Below the pieces are notes generated by a model, which worked only from the letters and a program-made list of their open reading frames with translations, made no database searches and was not told the origin of the DNA. Below, piece after piece: positions 36,152 to 45,548 of a stretch of 64,000 nt of DNA. Position 1 is the first letter of the stretch, and the number at the start of each line of letters is the position of its first letter. Both the position numbers and the translations under genes were made by a program. The stretch lies in NCBI RefSeq assembly GCF_900205925.1, contig NZ_OAOD01000004.1, positions 186,001 to 250,000 on the forward strand, given 5' to 3'. This DNA comes from Clostridium peptidivorans (GTDB taxonomy: Bacteria; Bacillota; Clostridia; Clostridiales; Clostridiaceae).

Positions 36152-37093
36152 ATGTCACTAAGCGGGTTTTTAAAATTTGTTGAAATTCAAACAAAGGTTG
36201 CAAGTGTTATACCATTTATACTTGGAACACTTTATTCATTATATAGATATGAAACTTTTAACTTTCAAAATTTTATAACTATGTTTATATCATTAATAAC
36301 ATTTGATATGGCTACCACAGCCATTAATAATTACTGTGATTATAGAAAGGCAAATGTGGATTATGAAGTTGAAAATCCAATTATATCACATGGAATAGGT
36401 AATACTACTGCTGTGTTTATAATATTTGCTTTAGTTATAATTGCAGTTGCATTTGGAATAAAGCTTACACTTAATACAAATATAGTTGTTCTTTTAATAG
36501 GGCTTATTTCTTTTGCAGCAGGTATTTTATATACCTTTGGACCTATTCCAATTTCCCGTATGCCTCTAGGAGAAGTTTTTTCAGGAATATTTATGGGATT
36601 GATAATTACATTTTTGGCTATATATATTCATATATATGATGAGAATATTCTTACATTAGCATATCAAAATAGTATATTAAAAATTAACATAAATATATTT
36701 GAAGTGTTTTATATATTCTTAGTTTCTATACCAGCTATAGGTGGTATTGCTAATATAATGCTTGCCAATAATATTTGTGATGTTGAAACGGATATTATAA
36801 ATAAGAGGTTTACATTGCCATATTACATAGGTAGGAAAAGTGCATTAAACTTATTTAAGTTCTTATATTATATTGGATATGTAGATATAGCAGTATTAGT
36901 GATATTGGGAATTTTGCCTATAACTTCTCTATTAGTGTTAGCTACTTTACTTCCAGTAAACAAAAATATAAAATTATTTTGTGAAAATCCATCTAAAAGT
37001 AAGACATTTGTTTTAGCAGTTAAAAATTTTGTAATAATCAATGTAGCTAATGCTTTATTAATAGGGATAATGGTAGCAATTAAGTATCTATAA
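36152..37093 (+). CDS. dmkA: UbiA/MenA family prenyltransferase, probable DmkA
   Basis: A 313-residue integral membrane prenyltransferase with two Asp-rich motifs, NNYCDYRKANVD (about 60-71) and NNICDVETD (about 208), which bind the prenyl diphosphate via Mg. MenA-like members attach the tail to 1,4-dihydroxy-2-naphthoate, giving demethylmenaquinone. No menaquinone ring-synthesis genes are in the window, so the naphthoate would come from elsewhere in the genome or from outside. It ends the pplA-apbE-dmkA unit. Confidence 0.87.
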   Translation: MSLSGFLKFVEIQTKVASVIPFILGTLYSLYRYETFNFQNFITMFISLITFDMATTAINNYCDYRKANVDYEVENPIISHGIGNTTAVFIIFALVIIAVAFGIKLTLNTNIVVLLIGLISFAAGILYTFGPIPISRMPLGEVFSGIFMGLIITFLAIYIHIYDENILTLAYQNSILKININIFEVFYIFLVSIPAIGGIANIMLANNICDVETDIINKRFTLPYYIGRKSALNLFKFLYYIGYVDIAVLVILGILPITSLLVLATLLPVNKNIKLFCENPSKSKTFVLAVKNFVIINVANALLIGIMVAIKYL

Positions 37094-37118
37094 TTAATAA
37101 ATTAAACGTTTTTATTAC

Positions 37119-37147
37119 TTGACATATTGTATTTAAAGTAGTAAGAT
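37119..37147 (+). promoter_or_regulatory. Promoter of the cobalamin riboswitch transcript
   Basis: TTGACA (37119-37124), a 17-base spacer and TAAGAT (37142-37147), identical in elements and spacing to the T-box promoter at 4850. Confidence 0.75.
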
Positions 37148-37167
37148 TATATCGTAAATTGAATATT

Positions 37168-37362
37168 ATGTATTCAGGTGCCTATTTAAAAGTAGGTGAA
37201 AAGGGAATGCGGTTAAATTCCGCGGCAGCCCCCGCTACTGTAAATGATGACGAGCCTTTTATATCCACTCTGTAAAGGGGAAGGAAAAGGTAAGGGTGAT
37301 TCATAAGCCAGGAAACCTGCCTGTGATACTTTTTAAGAGCTTTCGGCGGGAAAGATCACAAA
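37168..37362 (+). ncRNA. Cobalamin (adenosylcobalamin) riboswitch
   Basis: Conserved elements appear in order: AGGTGCC near 37176, GGGAATGCGGTTAAATTCCGC, GCAGCCCCCGCTACTGTA (about 37225-37242), GATGACGAGCC, and the B12 box AAGCCAGGAAACCTGCCTG at 37305-37323, closed by TGTGAT/GATCACA. It should repress the following operon when adenosylcobalamin is plentiful. Downstream terminators supply the expression platform. Confidence 0.95.
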
Positions 37363-37369
37363 TGTATTT

Positions 37370-37401
37370 GATAAAATCCGGCTTTGTCCGGTTTTTTTAT
37401 T
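37370..37401 (+). terminator. First terminator behind the cobalamin riboswitch
   Basis: CCGG (37378-37381) and CCGG (37388-37391) with flanking A and T runs form a short hairpin followed by seven T, a plausible expression platform for the riboswitch. Confidence 0.75.
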
Positions 37402-37408
37402 TGTTGAT

Positions 37409-37438
37409 AACAGTAGGCGAAAGTCTACTGTTTTTTAC
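37409..37438 (+). terminator. Second terminator behind the cobalamin riboswitch
   Basis: ACAGTAG (37410-37416) pairs with CTACTGT (37425-37431), followed by six T. It is a second intrinsic terminator eight bases after the first. Confidence 0.7.
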
Positions 37439-37484
37439 TATTTATAAGGACTCCTAGAAATTTAAAATAAATCTCCTATCAAAC

Positions 37485-37524
37485 TATCAATGGTTAGTTT
37501 TGTCCATAAAGCTAACCATTGATA
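37485..37524 (+). repeat. Third leader hairpin before cbiP
   Basis: TATCAATGGTTAG (37485-37497) pairs perfectly with CTAACCATTGATA (37512-37524). It has no T-run. The sequence is of the same TTAAT/GGTTAG type as the spacers at 47977 and 50669. Confidence 0.65.
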
Positions 37525-37599
37525 ATTTAAAATTAATAATTGAAATTTTAACATATATAATAGATAATATATAGTGGATAATGGAAAGGAAGTGCTTTT

Positions 37600-39072
37600 A
37601 TGCCAAAGATAATGTTACAGGGGACAGGCTCTACTGTTGGAAAAAGTATATTAGTAACAGCATTGTGTAGAATATTTAAACAAGATGGATATAGTGTATG
37701 TCCATACAAATCACAAAATATGGCGTTAAATTCATATATAACTCATGATGGTAAGGAAATGGGAAGAGCTCAGGTGCTTCAGGCCTATGCAGCAGGGTTA
37801 GAACCAGAAGTATACATGAATCCTATACTTTTGAAACCATCCAGTGATAAAAAGTGTCAAATCGTATTCAATGGTAAAGTTTATGGAAATAGCACTGCTA
37901 TGGAATACCATAATATGAAACTTCAGTTTGCAGAAAAGCTAAAGGAGCAATTTGAAGAAATAGAAAAGAATTTTGACATAATAGTAATTGAAGGGGCAGG
38001 AAGCCCAGCTGAAATAAATTTAAGAGAAAGAGACATAGTAAACATGGGTCTTGCAGAAATGGTAGATGCACCAGTGCTTCTTGTAGGAGATATAGACAAG
38101 GGTGGCGTATTTGCATCACTGGCAGGAACACTTCTTTTATTAAGTGATGATGAGAAAAATAGAGTAAAGGGAACTATAATAAATAAGTTCCGCGGAGACA
38201 TAGACATATTAAAGCCAGGCATTACAATGCTTGAAGATATAATACATAAACCTTGTATTGGAACTGTTCCATACTTTACATTAGATTTAGAAGATGAAGA
38301 TGGTGCAACAACATTTAACAAGGAAAAAACTAATGACATAGACATAGCAATTATAAAACTTCCTCATATTTCAAACTTTACAGATTTTGATGCATTAAAG
38401 CTTGAGGAAGATGTTTCAGTAAGATACATAACTTCCAAAGAAGAGTTTGGAAATCCAGATCTTTTAATAATTCCAGGTACAAAGAACACTATAGAAGATT
38501 TACTTAAGTTAAGGGAAAGTGGACTTGAGGATATTATAAAAAACTATTCTAAACAGGGAATGGTTATGGGTATCTGTGGAGGATATCAAATGCTTGGAAA
38601 CATGTTAAAAGACCCTTATGGAGTGGAATCTAATTGTGAGGAAACAAAGGGTATGGGACTTTTAGACGTAGATACAGTATTTGAAAATGAAAAGGTTACT
38701 ACAAGGGTTAAGGCTAAAGGACATGAGTGCGATATATACGGATATGAAATTCACATGGGTATTTGTACTTATGGAGAAAATGCAAAACCAATGTTTAACA
38801 TATATGATTGCAATGGAGAAGCTCAGGAAAGATTAGATGGAGCAGTAAATAAAGAAGAAAATATATTTGGAACTTATATACATGGTGTATTTGATGGAGT
38901 AGAATTTAGAGAAAAACTTATAAATAAATTAAGAACTAAAAAAGGAATAGAACTTAAAAAATCTAAGGACTATGAAAATATAAGAGAAAAGAACTTGGAC
39001 ATGCTTGCAGATATAGTAAGAAGAAGTCTTGATATGGATAAGATATATGAAATAATGGCACTTAAGAAGTAG
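37600..39072 (+). CDS. cbiP: Cobyric acid synthase
   Basis: A 490-residue ATP-dependent amidase that amidates four side chains of adenosylcobyrinic acid diamide. It has an N-terminal P-loop-like GTGSTVGKS (8-16), and a C-terminal glutamine amidotransferase domain with the nucleophile in GICGGYQML and the histidine in YIHGVFD. AAAGGAAG precedes the ATG. It is the first gene after the riboswitch and starts the long cobalamin operon. Confidence 0.96.
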   Translation: MPKIMLQGTGSTVGKSILVTALCRIFKQDGYSVCPYKSQNMALNSYITHDGKEMGRAQVLQAYAAGLEPEVYMNPILLKPSSDKKCQIVFNGKVYGNSTAMEYHNMKLQFAEKLKEQFEEIEKNFDIIVIEGAGSPAEINLRERDIVNMGLAEMVDAPVLLVGDIDKGGVFASLAGTLLLLSDDEKNRVKGTIINKFRGDIDILKPGITMLEDIIHKPCIGTVPYFTLDLEDEDGATTFNKEKTNDIDIAIIKLPHISNFTDFDALKLEEDVSVRYITSKEEFGNPDLLIIPGTKNTIEDLLKLRESGLEDIIKNYSKQGMVMGICGGYQMLGNMLKDPYGVESNCEETKGMGLLDVDTVFENEKVTTRVKAKGHECDIYGYEIHMGICTYGENAKPMFNIYDCNGEAQERLDGAVNKEENIFGTYIHGVFDGVEFREKLINKLRTKKGIELKKSKDYENIREKNLDMLADIVRRSLDMDKIYEIMALKK

Positions 39073-39081
39073 GAGTTTTAA

Positions 39082-40032
39082 ATGATACATTTAATAGATT
39101 TAACTTTAGCAGTAATAATTGACTGGATAATAGGAGACCCATATTGGTTTCCTCATCCAGTTATATACATAGGAAAACTTATAAGAGCTTTAGAAAATAA
39201 GGGTAGAAAAATATGCAAAAGCAATAAGTCATTAAAAGCTTTTGGAGGACTTATAGTTTTAAGTGTAGCTTTTGTAAGTTTTATAATTCCATTTTTGATA
39301 CTTTACATAGTGAGAGATAATTTTTGGATTTATCATATATTGAATACATTTATATTATGGACTACACTTGCTTGTAAGTCCTTAGGTACTGAGGCAAAAA
39401 AGGTATATGATTCATTGAAAATGGGCGACATAAAGGATGCAAGATTAAAGCTTTCCTACATAGTTGGTAGAGATACAAATGAGCTGAGTGAAGAAGAAAT
39501 AATCAGAGCAGATGTGGAAACGGTAGCGGAAAATGCCTCTGATGGAATAATTGCTCCTCTTTTTTATGCCATGATAGGGGGAGCACCATTAGCTATGATG
39601 TATAAGGGAATAAACACTATGGATTCAATGCTTGGATATATGAATGAAAAGTTTTTACATATAGGATTTTTCCCAGCTAAGGTAGATGATTTATTTAACT
39701 TAATACCTGCAAGAATCTCAGGAATGCTAATGTGTCTTGTAGCTCCAGTGGTTAATGGAAGTATAGTAAAAAGCTTTAAAATAATGATTAGAGATAGAAA
39801 AAACCATAAAAGTCCTAATTGTGCCTATCCTGAAGCGGCTACAGCAGGAGCTTTGAAAATACAAATTGGGGGAACTAACAGATATTTTGGAGAGATAGTA
39901 AATAAGCCTACTATTGGAGATAAGATAAATAAGTTAAATTATACTCATATATTTGGAAGCATAAAGCTTATGTATGCATCAGAAATTTTAATGATTTTAT
40001 TATATGCACTTATAATGCTTAATTTGAGGTGA
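39082..40032 (+). CDS. cbiB: Adenosylcobinamide-phosphate synthase CbiB
   Basis: A 316-residue membrane protein that attaches aminopropanol phosphate to cobyric acid. It opens with the characteristic DWIIGDPYWFPHPVIYIGK and contains VETVAENASDGIIAPLFYA and YPEAATAGAL. It lies nine bases after cbiP and overlaps the Shine-Dalgarno of the next gene, consistent with translational coupling. Confidence 0.95.
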   Translation: MIHLIDLTLAVIIDWIIGDPYWFPHPVIYIGKLIRALENKGRKICKSNKSLKAFGGLIVLSVAFVSFIIPFLILYIVRDNFWIYHILNTFILWTTLACKSLGTEAKKVYDSLKMGDIKDARLKLSYIVGRDTNELSEEEIIRADVETVAENASDGIIAPLFYAMIGGAPLAMMYKGINTMDSMLGYMNEKFLHIGFFPAKVDDLFNLIPARISGMLMCLVAPVVNGSIVKSFKIMIRDRKNHKSPNCAYPEAATAGALKIQIGGTNRYFGEIVNKPTIGDKINKLNYTHIFGSIKLMYASEILMILLYALIMLNLR

Positions 40033-40036
40033 TGGT

Positions 40037-41140
40037 ATGCAGCATGGTGGAGATATATATACGGAAGGGCTTCTTAAAGGAAGGGAGCTTATAGATTTTA
40101 GCTCTAACATAAATCCTTTAGGAATACCAGAAAGTTTTACAAATCATATTGATGAAGCAGTGAAAAATTTAAATAGATACCCAGATGCTAAGTATAGAGA
40201 ACTTAAATATAACTTAAAACAATATATAAATAAAAGTTTCACTCTTTTTAGTGATGGAAAAGAGCAGGAGTTTATAAAAGAAGAACATATTATAGTAGGA
40301 AATGGAGCAGCAGAAGTAATTGATGCTGTAATAAGCACTTTTAAAAGTATATTAATTACGGCTCCAGCCTTTGGCGAATACGAAGAAGATGCTTTAAAAT
40401 GGTGCCTTAACATAAGATATTCTAAGCTTACAGAAAATATGGAATATGACTATGAAGATATAATGATAAAACTTCATAAGGTAGATGCCTTAATAATAGG
40501 AAATCCAAATAACCCTAATGGTTCTATAATAAATAGGGAAAAGTTAAAAAAAATACTTCATTTTTCAGAGGAAAATGGGAAAAAAGTAATTATAGATGAA
40601 GCTTTTATAGAATTTGTAGGAGATATAAATCAGAGTTTTGTAGATGAAATTAAGAACTATAAATGTTTATTTATAGTAAGAGCCTTAACTAAGTTTTATG
40701 CAATGCCAGGAATAAGATTGGGTTTTGGATTATGCAGTGATATCCAATTTATAGAAGAAATAAAAGCAAGGCAAAATCCATGGAATATAAATTCCTTTGC
40801 AGAAGTAGCCGCAAAGTATGTACTTAAAGACAAAGAGTATATACAAATGTCTCTAAACTGGATAAGGGAAGAAAGAGATTACTTGACTAAAGAATTAAAA
40901 TCTATTCCTTTTATAGATAAGGTTTATGAAACTCATGGTAATTTTATATTATGCAAGTTAAAAAATATAAGTTGCTATAGATTTTATGATATGTGCATGG
41001 AGAAAGATATAGTTATAAGAAAATGTGATAATTATAAGGGTCTTGGAAAAGAATATGTAAGATTTGCAGTAAAGGATAGAAACACCAATTATCTGCTCAT
41101 AGAGGCTATTAAAAATCTAAATATAAATGAGGTGTATTAA
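40037..41140 (+). CDS. cobD: L-threonine-O-3-phosphate decarboxylase
   Basis: A 367-residue PLP aminotransferase-fold enzyme that yields aminopropanol phosphate for CbiB. The N-terminus MQHGGDIY and FSSNINPLG are typical, and the PLP lysine lies in RALTKFYAMPGIRLGFG. It starts five bases after cbiB. The L-threonine kinase that would supply its substrate (PduX type) is not in the window. Confidence 0.93.
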   Translation: MQHGGDIYTEGLLKGRELIDFSSNINPLGIPESFTNHIDEAVKNLNRYPDAKYRELKYNLKQYINKSFTLFSDGKEQEFIKEEHIIVGNGAAEVIDAVISTFKSILITAPAFGEYEEDALKWCLNIRYSKLTENMEYDYEDIMIKLHKVDALIIGNPNNPNGSIINREKLKKILHFSEENGKKVIIDEAFIEFVGDINQSFVDEIKNYKCLFIVRALTKFYAMPGIRLGFGLCSDIQFIEEIKARQNPWNINSFAEVAAKYVLKDKEYIQMSLNWIREERDYLTKELKSIPFIDKVYETHGNFILCKLKNISCYRFYDMCMEKDIVIRKCDNYKGLGKEYVRFAVKDRNTNYLLIEAIKNLNINEVY

Positions 41141-41141
41141 A

Positions 41142-41879
41142 ATGAAATTTATCAAAAATAACTTTAAAACTATGTTATTTTTATTATTTGGTATAATATT
41201 TTCAATTACCCCAAGTGCACATGCTATGCATATAGCAGAGGGATTTTTGCCTCCAGTTTGGGCAGGAATTTATTTTGTACTTTCAATACCTTTTATAGTT
41301 ATTGGACTTAAGCACATAAGAAAACAAACTCAAAAAAACGGAGATTTAAAAATGCTTTTAGGTCTCGTTGCAGCCTATGCTTTTATACTTTCCGCTATGA
41401 AAATTCCATCTGTTACAGGAAGCTGCTCTCATCCAACAGGGACAGGTCTTTCAGCTATAATATTTGGACCATTTATATCATCAGTAGTAGGACTTGTAGT
41501 ACTTGTTTTTCAAGCACTTTTCCTAGCTCATGGAGGAATTACTACATTAGGCGCTAATACATTTTCAATGGGAATTGTAGGACCGATAGTTGCTTATAGC
41601 TTATATACTATATTAAAAAATAAAAATAAGAAGGTAGCAGTTTTTACTGCAGCATGTTTTGGAGATTTAGCAACTTATTTAGTAACTTCAATACAACTTG
41701 CATTAGCTTTCCCATCACCAACAGAAGGATTAATGCACTCCTTTATAAAATTTGTATCTATATTTTCAATAACTCAAATACCTTTAGCTATAATAGAAGG
41801 AATTATTACAGTTATATTATTTGAATTTATTGCTAAATATTCTTCTAAGGAATTAGAAATATTAGGAGGCGCAAGATAA
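41142..41879 (+). CDS. cbiM: Cobalt ECF transporter substrate-binding membrane subunit CbiM
   Basis: A 245-residue S component. A signal peptide ends at SAHA, so the mature protein starts MHIAEGFLPP, giving the amino-terminal Met-His needed to bind Co2+. The loop SCSHPTGTG and the HGGITTLGAN segment are family hallmarks. ATG 41142 follows GAGGTG at a better distance than ATG 41127, which overlaps cobD more deeply. Confidence 0.95.
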   Translation: MKFIKNNFKTMLFLLFGIIFSITPSAHAMHIAEGFLPPVWAGIYFVLSIPFIVIGLKHIRKQTQKNGDLKMLLGLVAAYAFILSAMKIPSVTGSCSHPTGTGLSAIIFGPFISSVVGLVVLVFQALFLAHGGITTLGANTFSMGIVGPIVAYSLYTILKNKNKKVAVFTAACFGDLATYLVTSIQLALAFPSPTEGLMHSFIKFVSIFSITQIPLAIIEGIITVILFEFIAKYSSKELEILGGAR

Positions 41880-42178
41880 TGAAAAAAAGAACTATTGGGT
41901 TAATTACATTATGTATTGCAATAATGGGATTATCACTTATTATAGGAACAGCTAACGGAGGAGAATTTGGGGGAGCGGATGGACAAATAGAGGAAGTTAT
42001 AGATGAAGTAAGCCCAGGCTACACTCCATGGTTTAAAAGTGTATGGACACCACCTTCTAGTGAAATAGAAAGTCTTTTATTTGCAGCACAAGCATCCTTA
42101 GGAGCGGGATTTATCGGATATTACATAGGAAAGAAGAAAAATGCTAAAGCTTATAATGGCTCTTGCCAGAAGGAGTAA
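41879..42178 (+). CDS. cbiN: Cobalt transporter auxiliary subunit CbiN
   Basis: A 99-residue protein with two membrane helices (about 5-25 and 67-86) and an acidic extracytoplasmic loop ending in PGYTPWFKSVWTPPSSEIESLLF, as in CbiN. It assists CbiM in cobalt loading. The start overlaps the cbiM stop (TAATG). Confidence 0.93.
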   Translation: MKKRTIGLITLCIAIMGLSLIIGTANGGEFGGADGQIEEVIDEVSPGYTPWFKSVWTPPSSEIESLLFAAQASLGAGFIGYYIGKKKNAKAYNGSCQKE

Positions 42179-42842
42179 ACTTGCATATATACATCCTTTA
42201 GAAAAGGCATGTCTTGCACTAGTTCCTATTATAATAATGGGATTCGTTAAAAGTCCAATTATTATAATTATAAATATTTTTATATTTATAATATTACATA
42301 TAAAAACTAAGAATAATTTGCAAATAGTAAGGAAATTTTCTTTAGAAATTGCTTTGTTTTCTGCATTTTCATCAATTACATTTATATTTGATTATGGATG
42401 GAATTTTATATTAGTAATAATTTTAAGAAGTATTTCTGCAGGATTATGTCTTTCATTTTTTTCATTAACAACTCCTATAGATCAAGTGTTTTATGTTTTA
42501 TCTAAAAGAAAAAGCTTAAGGGATATATGCGATATAGCTAAATCCATGGAAAGATTTCTTATAGTAATAAGTGAAGAGTATAGTATAATGTATAATTCTA
42601 TGAAATCTAGGGGAGGGTTTGATAGCTTTAGTTTAAAAATAAAAAGTACGGGTAAACTGGCAGCACTTTTATTTGTAAACACTATGGAAAGATGGAAAAG
42701 TATAAAGGAAGGAATATATAGTAGGGGATATAGAGGGTATATGCCTTATATTCATAGGGAATTTGACCTTTCAATAAGTAGGTTTATGTTTGTGATAATG
42801 TACAACCTAGTTTTAATAGCATTAATATTTTATTTTAAATAA
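42141..42842 (+). CDS. cbiQ: Cobalt ECF transporter T component CbiQ
   Basis: A 233-residue EcfT-family membrane protein that couples CbiM to the ATPase. The two coupling motifs appear as KSRGGFD and YSRGYRG near residues 155 and 195. The start is uncertain: ATG 42141 overlaps cbiN by 38 bases; ATG 42156 is an alternative. The expected ATPase gene cbiO does not follow; the next gene is hemA. Confidence 0.88.
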   Translation: MLKLIMALARRSKLAYIHPLEKACLALVPIIIMGFVKSPIIIIINIFIFIILHIKTKNNLQIVRKFSLEIALFSAFSSITFIFDYGWNFILVIILRSISAGLCLSFFSLTTPIDQVFYVLSKRKSLRDICDIAKSMERFLIVISEEYSIMYNSMKSRGGFDSFSLKIKSTGKLAALLFVNTMERWKSIKEGIYSRGYRGYMPYIHREFDLSISRFMFVIMYNLVLIALIFYFK

Positions 42843-42863
42843 TTTATGGAGATGGTAGCTTAA

Positions 42864-44060
42864 ATGTTAGGAGTCATAGGTTTAAAATCCGATGTGAAAT
42901 TGGAGATAAGAGAAAAGCTTTCTATAATACCAAAGCACTATGGAAAAGCCTTAGAAGGTTTAATGGAAGTTTGCGAAGAAGTGCTAATACTCAGTACTTG
43001 CAATAGAACGGAAATATATTATAATTCAAATAAAAATTATGAAGAAGTGATTTTTAAGATATTCGAAAAGCTTAATTGGCATGAAGACTATTTTAAGTAC
43101 ATATTTCACTATGAAGAAGAAAATGCAATAAATCATATAATGCAAGTTGTATGTGGATTTGATTCTTTAATACTTGGAGAAGATCAAATACTTGCACAAG
43201 TTAAAGAATCTTATAAAATTTCATTAGAACATAAAAGCATAAAAAAAGATCTTCAAAAGCTTTTTCAAATGGCAATTACTTGTGGTAAGGAATTTAGGTG
43301 TAAAACTGAACTTTATAAAGTTCCTGTATCATCAGCATCCATTTCTGTAAATGAAGCGAGAAAGCAAGGTGCTAAAAGCTTTATGGTTTTAGGATATGGG
43401 GAAGTAGGAAGTTTAGCCTCTAAATATATTATGTCAGGAAGCTTTGAAAAATTATACATTGCAGTAAGAAATACTTCAGTTGTAAGTGTAGATGATCCAA
43501 GAGTACAAGTAATAAACTTTAATGAAAGAGGAAATTATTACAAATATGTAGATGCCATAATAAGCTGCACTTCTGCACCACATACAGTTATACATAGTTC
43601 GGAATTACCACGAAAGGCTTTTATTATATATGATTTAGCTGTGCCAAGAGATGTGGATAAAGAAGTAAATTACATGGAAAATGTAAAGCTTTATGATATA
43701 GATAAAATAAGTTCCATGAATGATGAGAATTGCAAAAAAAGAGAAGATATAATGAAATCCAATATGAATATAATCCATAAATATAAACAGGAATTTTATG
43801 AGTGGAGAAGCATTAAGGAAGTTTCAGGAGACATTTTAAATCTTAAAGTTCACGGTGAAAAAGTATATAAAAGTAGGCTTGAAACTTTTAAAAATAAAAA
43901 GGATACAAAAGATAATGAAAAATTAGCAGAAGTCCTTTTAAAAAGTACTTCAGATGCTTACATAAACAGAGCTATTGAAGTTTTGAAAGAAGAGAAGCTG
44001 AAAGGCAGGTATGAGGAATGCTTGAAGCTAATAGAGAAGATATTTTATCAGGCGGAATAA
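42864..44060 (+). CDS. hemA: Glutamyl-tRNA reductase
   Basis: The first enzyme of C5 tetrapyrrole synthesis, reducing glutamyl-tRNA to glutamate-1-semialdehyde. The 398-residue protein has the catalytic cysteine in STCNRTEIY, the [10 protein letters not shown] motif and an NADPH fold with [18 protein letters not shown] site lies eight bases upstream. It opens the tetrapyrrole block within the cobalamin operon. Confidence 0.95.
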   Translation: MLGVIGLKSDVKLEIREKLSIIPKHYGKALEGLMEVCEEVLILSTCNRTEIYYNSNKNYEEVIFKIFEKLNWHEDYFKYIFHYEEENAINHIMQVVCGFDSLILGEDQILAQVKESYKISLEHKSIKKDLQKLFQMAITCGKEFRCKTELYKVPVSSASISVNEARKQGAKSFMVLGYGEVGSLASKYIMSGSFEKLYIAVRNTSVVSVDDPRVQVINFNERGNYYKYVDAIISCTSAPHTVIHSSELPRKAFIIYDLAVPRDVDKEVNYMENVKLYDIDKISSMNDENCKKREDIMKSNMNIIHKYKQEFYEWRSIKEVSGDILNLKVHGEKVYKSRLETFKNKKDTKDNEKLAEVLLKSTSDAYINRAIEVLKEEKLKGRYEECLKLIEKIFYQAE

Positions 44061-44065
44061 ATGAT

Positions 44066-44686
44066 ATGTTTTTATCCATTGTTTCTTCTAAGATGAATGT
44101 TTTAATAGTAGGTGGAGGAAGAGCAGGATTTATAAAAGCTAAAACTCTTACAAAAAGAGGATGTAATGTTACAGTGGTATCTACAGAAATATCCTCTGAT
44201 TTTAAAATGTTAGAAGAATACAATAATATAAAGTTTATAAGAGATGTTTATAAAAAAATATATATAAAGGATAAACATTTAATAGTTATAGCAGTTCCAG
44301 AAGAAGTTGCAATAGAAGTGAAGAAACATTGTGAAGAAGAGTTTAAATTATATATAGCTAGCTATAGCTTTAGGGAAGGAACAGCAGTGCTTCCCTATCA
44401 AAGAAGTACTAAAAATATGAGTTTTGCTTTAAAATCCATGAATGCTAGCCCAAAAACCACTAGATTCATTGGACAAAAACTTGAAAAAACCTTAAAGGAA
44501 TATGATGACTTCATGGAATATTCCTGTACTTTACGAAAAAAATTAAAAAGTTGTGAAAAGAGAGAAGAAATACTAAGTTTTATAGCGAGTGATGACTTTT
44601 ATTTCTTTTACACTAAAAATAATCAGGATTTAATACTTAAAATGTTTTTTGGAGATGATTTTAATGAATATAATAGTAGCTACTAG
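44066..44686 (+). CDS. sirC: Precorrin-2 dehydrogenase-like protein (SirC/CysG N-terminal type), divergent
   Basis: A 206-residue protein with an NAD-binding motif [14 protein letters not shown] near its start and a helical C-terminal region, the layout of SirC/Met8p/CysG-B enzymes that oxidise precorrin-2 to sirohydrochlorin. However the usual ATDD segment carrying the catalytic Asp reads AVPE, and the downstream GGxSP motif is altered to NASPKTTR, so catalysis may use other residues. ATG 44066 gives the standard MFLS...VLIVGGG spacing and avoids overlap with hemA; ATG 44018 is possible. Confidence 0.75.
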   Translation: MFLSIVSSKMNVLIVGGGRAGFIKAKTLTKRGCNVTVVSTEISSDFKMLEEYNNIKFIRDVYKKIYIKDKHLIVIAVPEEVAIEVKKHCEEEFKLYIASYSFREGTAVLPYQRSTKNMSFALKSMNASPKTTRFIGQKLEKTLKEYDDFMEYSCTLRKKLKSCEKREEILSFIASDDFYFFYTKNNQDLILKMFFGDDFNEYNSSY

Positions 44687-45533
44687 AAAGAGTGCTTTAG
44701 CACAAACTCAAACAAATTTAGTTATAAATGAGATAGAAAAAAAGCATAACGTAAAATGTGAAAAGCTTTTAATAGAAACTACAGGAGATAAGATACTTGA
44801 TAGAACTTTAGATAAAATAGGTGGTAAGGGGCTCTTTATAAAGGAAATTGAAATGGCACTTTTAGAAGATAGGGCTCACATTGCAGTGCATAGTATGAAG
44901 GATATGCCTTATGAACTTCCTTTAGATTTTGTAATTGGAGCGGTTCCTAAAAGGGAAGATGTACGGGATGTTTTAGTATCAAGGGATAATATGAAGTTTA
45001 AAGATTTGCCTAAAGGAGCAAAGATAGGAACAAGCAGCCGTAGAAGAGCTTCAGAGCTTAAGCTTTTAAGGTCAGATTTAGAAATAGTTCCTATAAGAGG
45101 AAATGTGCAAACTAGAATAGATAAAATAGAAAAGTTAGGACTTCATGGAACCATACTTGCAGCAGCAGGGCTTAAAAGACTTCAAATGGAACATGTTATA
45201 GCAGAATATTTTAATCCACAGGATTTAGTTCCAGCAGTAGGACAGGGAGCTTTAGGAATAGAAATAAAAAGTGGAAGTCCTTATATAAAATACATAGAAA
45301 CCATGGACGATAAGTTTACAAGAATATGCGTAGAAGCTGAAAGAAGTTTTATGAGAGAGCTAAAGGGAGATTGTCATTCTACTATTGGTGCTTACGCAGA
45401 AATTTCTGGAAGTGACATGAACATAGTTGGAATATTTGAAGTTAACGGTAAAGTTGTGAAAAAAGATATAACAGGAAACGTAGAAGATTATATAAATTTA
45501 GGTAAAAAATTAGCTGAAAAAATAATGGAATAG
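44664..45533 (+). CDS. hemC: Hydroxymethylbilane synthase (porphobilinogen deaminase)
   Basis: A 289-residue enzyme that polymerises four porphobilinogens. It has [12 protein letters not shown] at the N-terminus, [26 protein letters not shown], and the dipyrromethane-attaching cysteine in [17 protein letters not shown] precedes ATG 44664; it overlaps the end of the previous gene by 23 bases, suggesting translational coupling. Confidence 0.96.
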   Translation: MNIIVATRKSALAQTQTNLVINEIEKKHNVKCEKLLIETTGDKILDRTLDKIGGKGLFIKEIEMALLEDRAHIAVHSMKDMPYELPLDFVIGAVPKREDVRDVLVSRDNMKFKDLPKGAKIGTSSRRRASELKLLRSDLEIVPIRGNVQTRIDKIEKLGLHGTILAAAGLKRLQMEHVIAEYFNPQDLVPAVGQGALGIEIKSGSPYIKYIETMDDKFTRICVEAERSFMRELKGDCHSTIGAYAEISGSDMNIVGIFEVNGKVVKKDITGNVEDYINLGKKLAEKIME

Positions 45534-45548
45534 CTTAAGGAGGAAATT

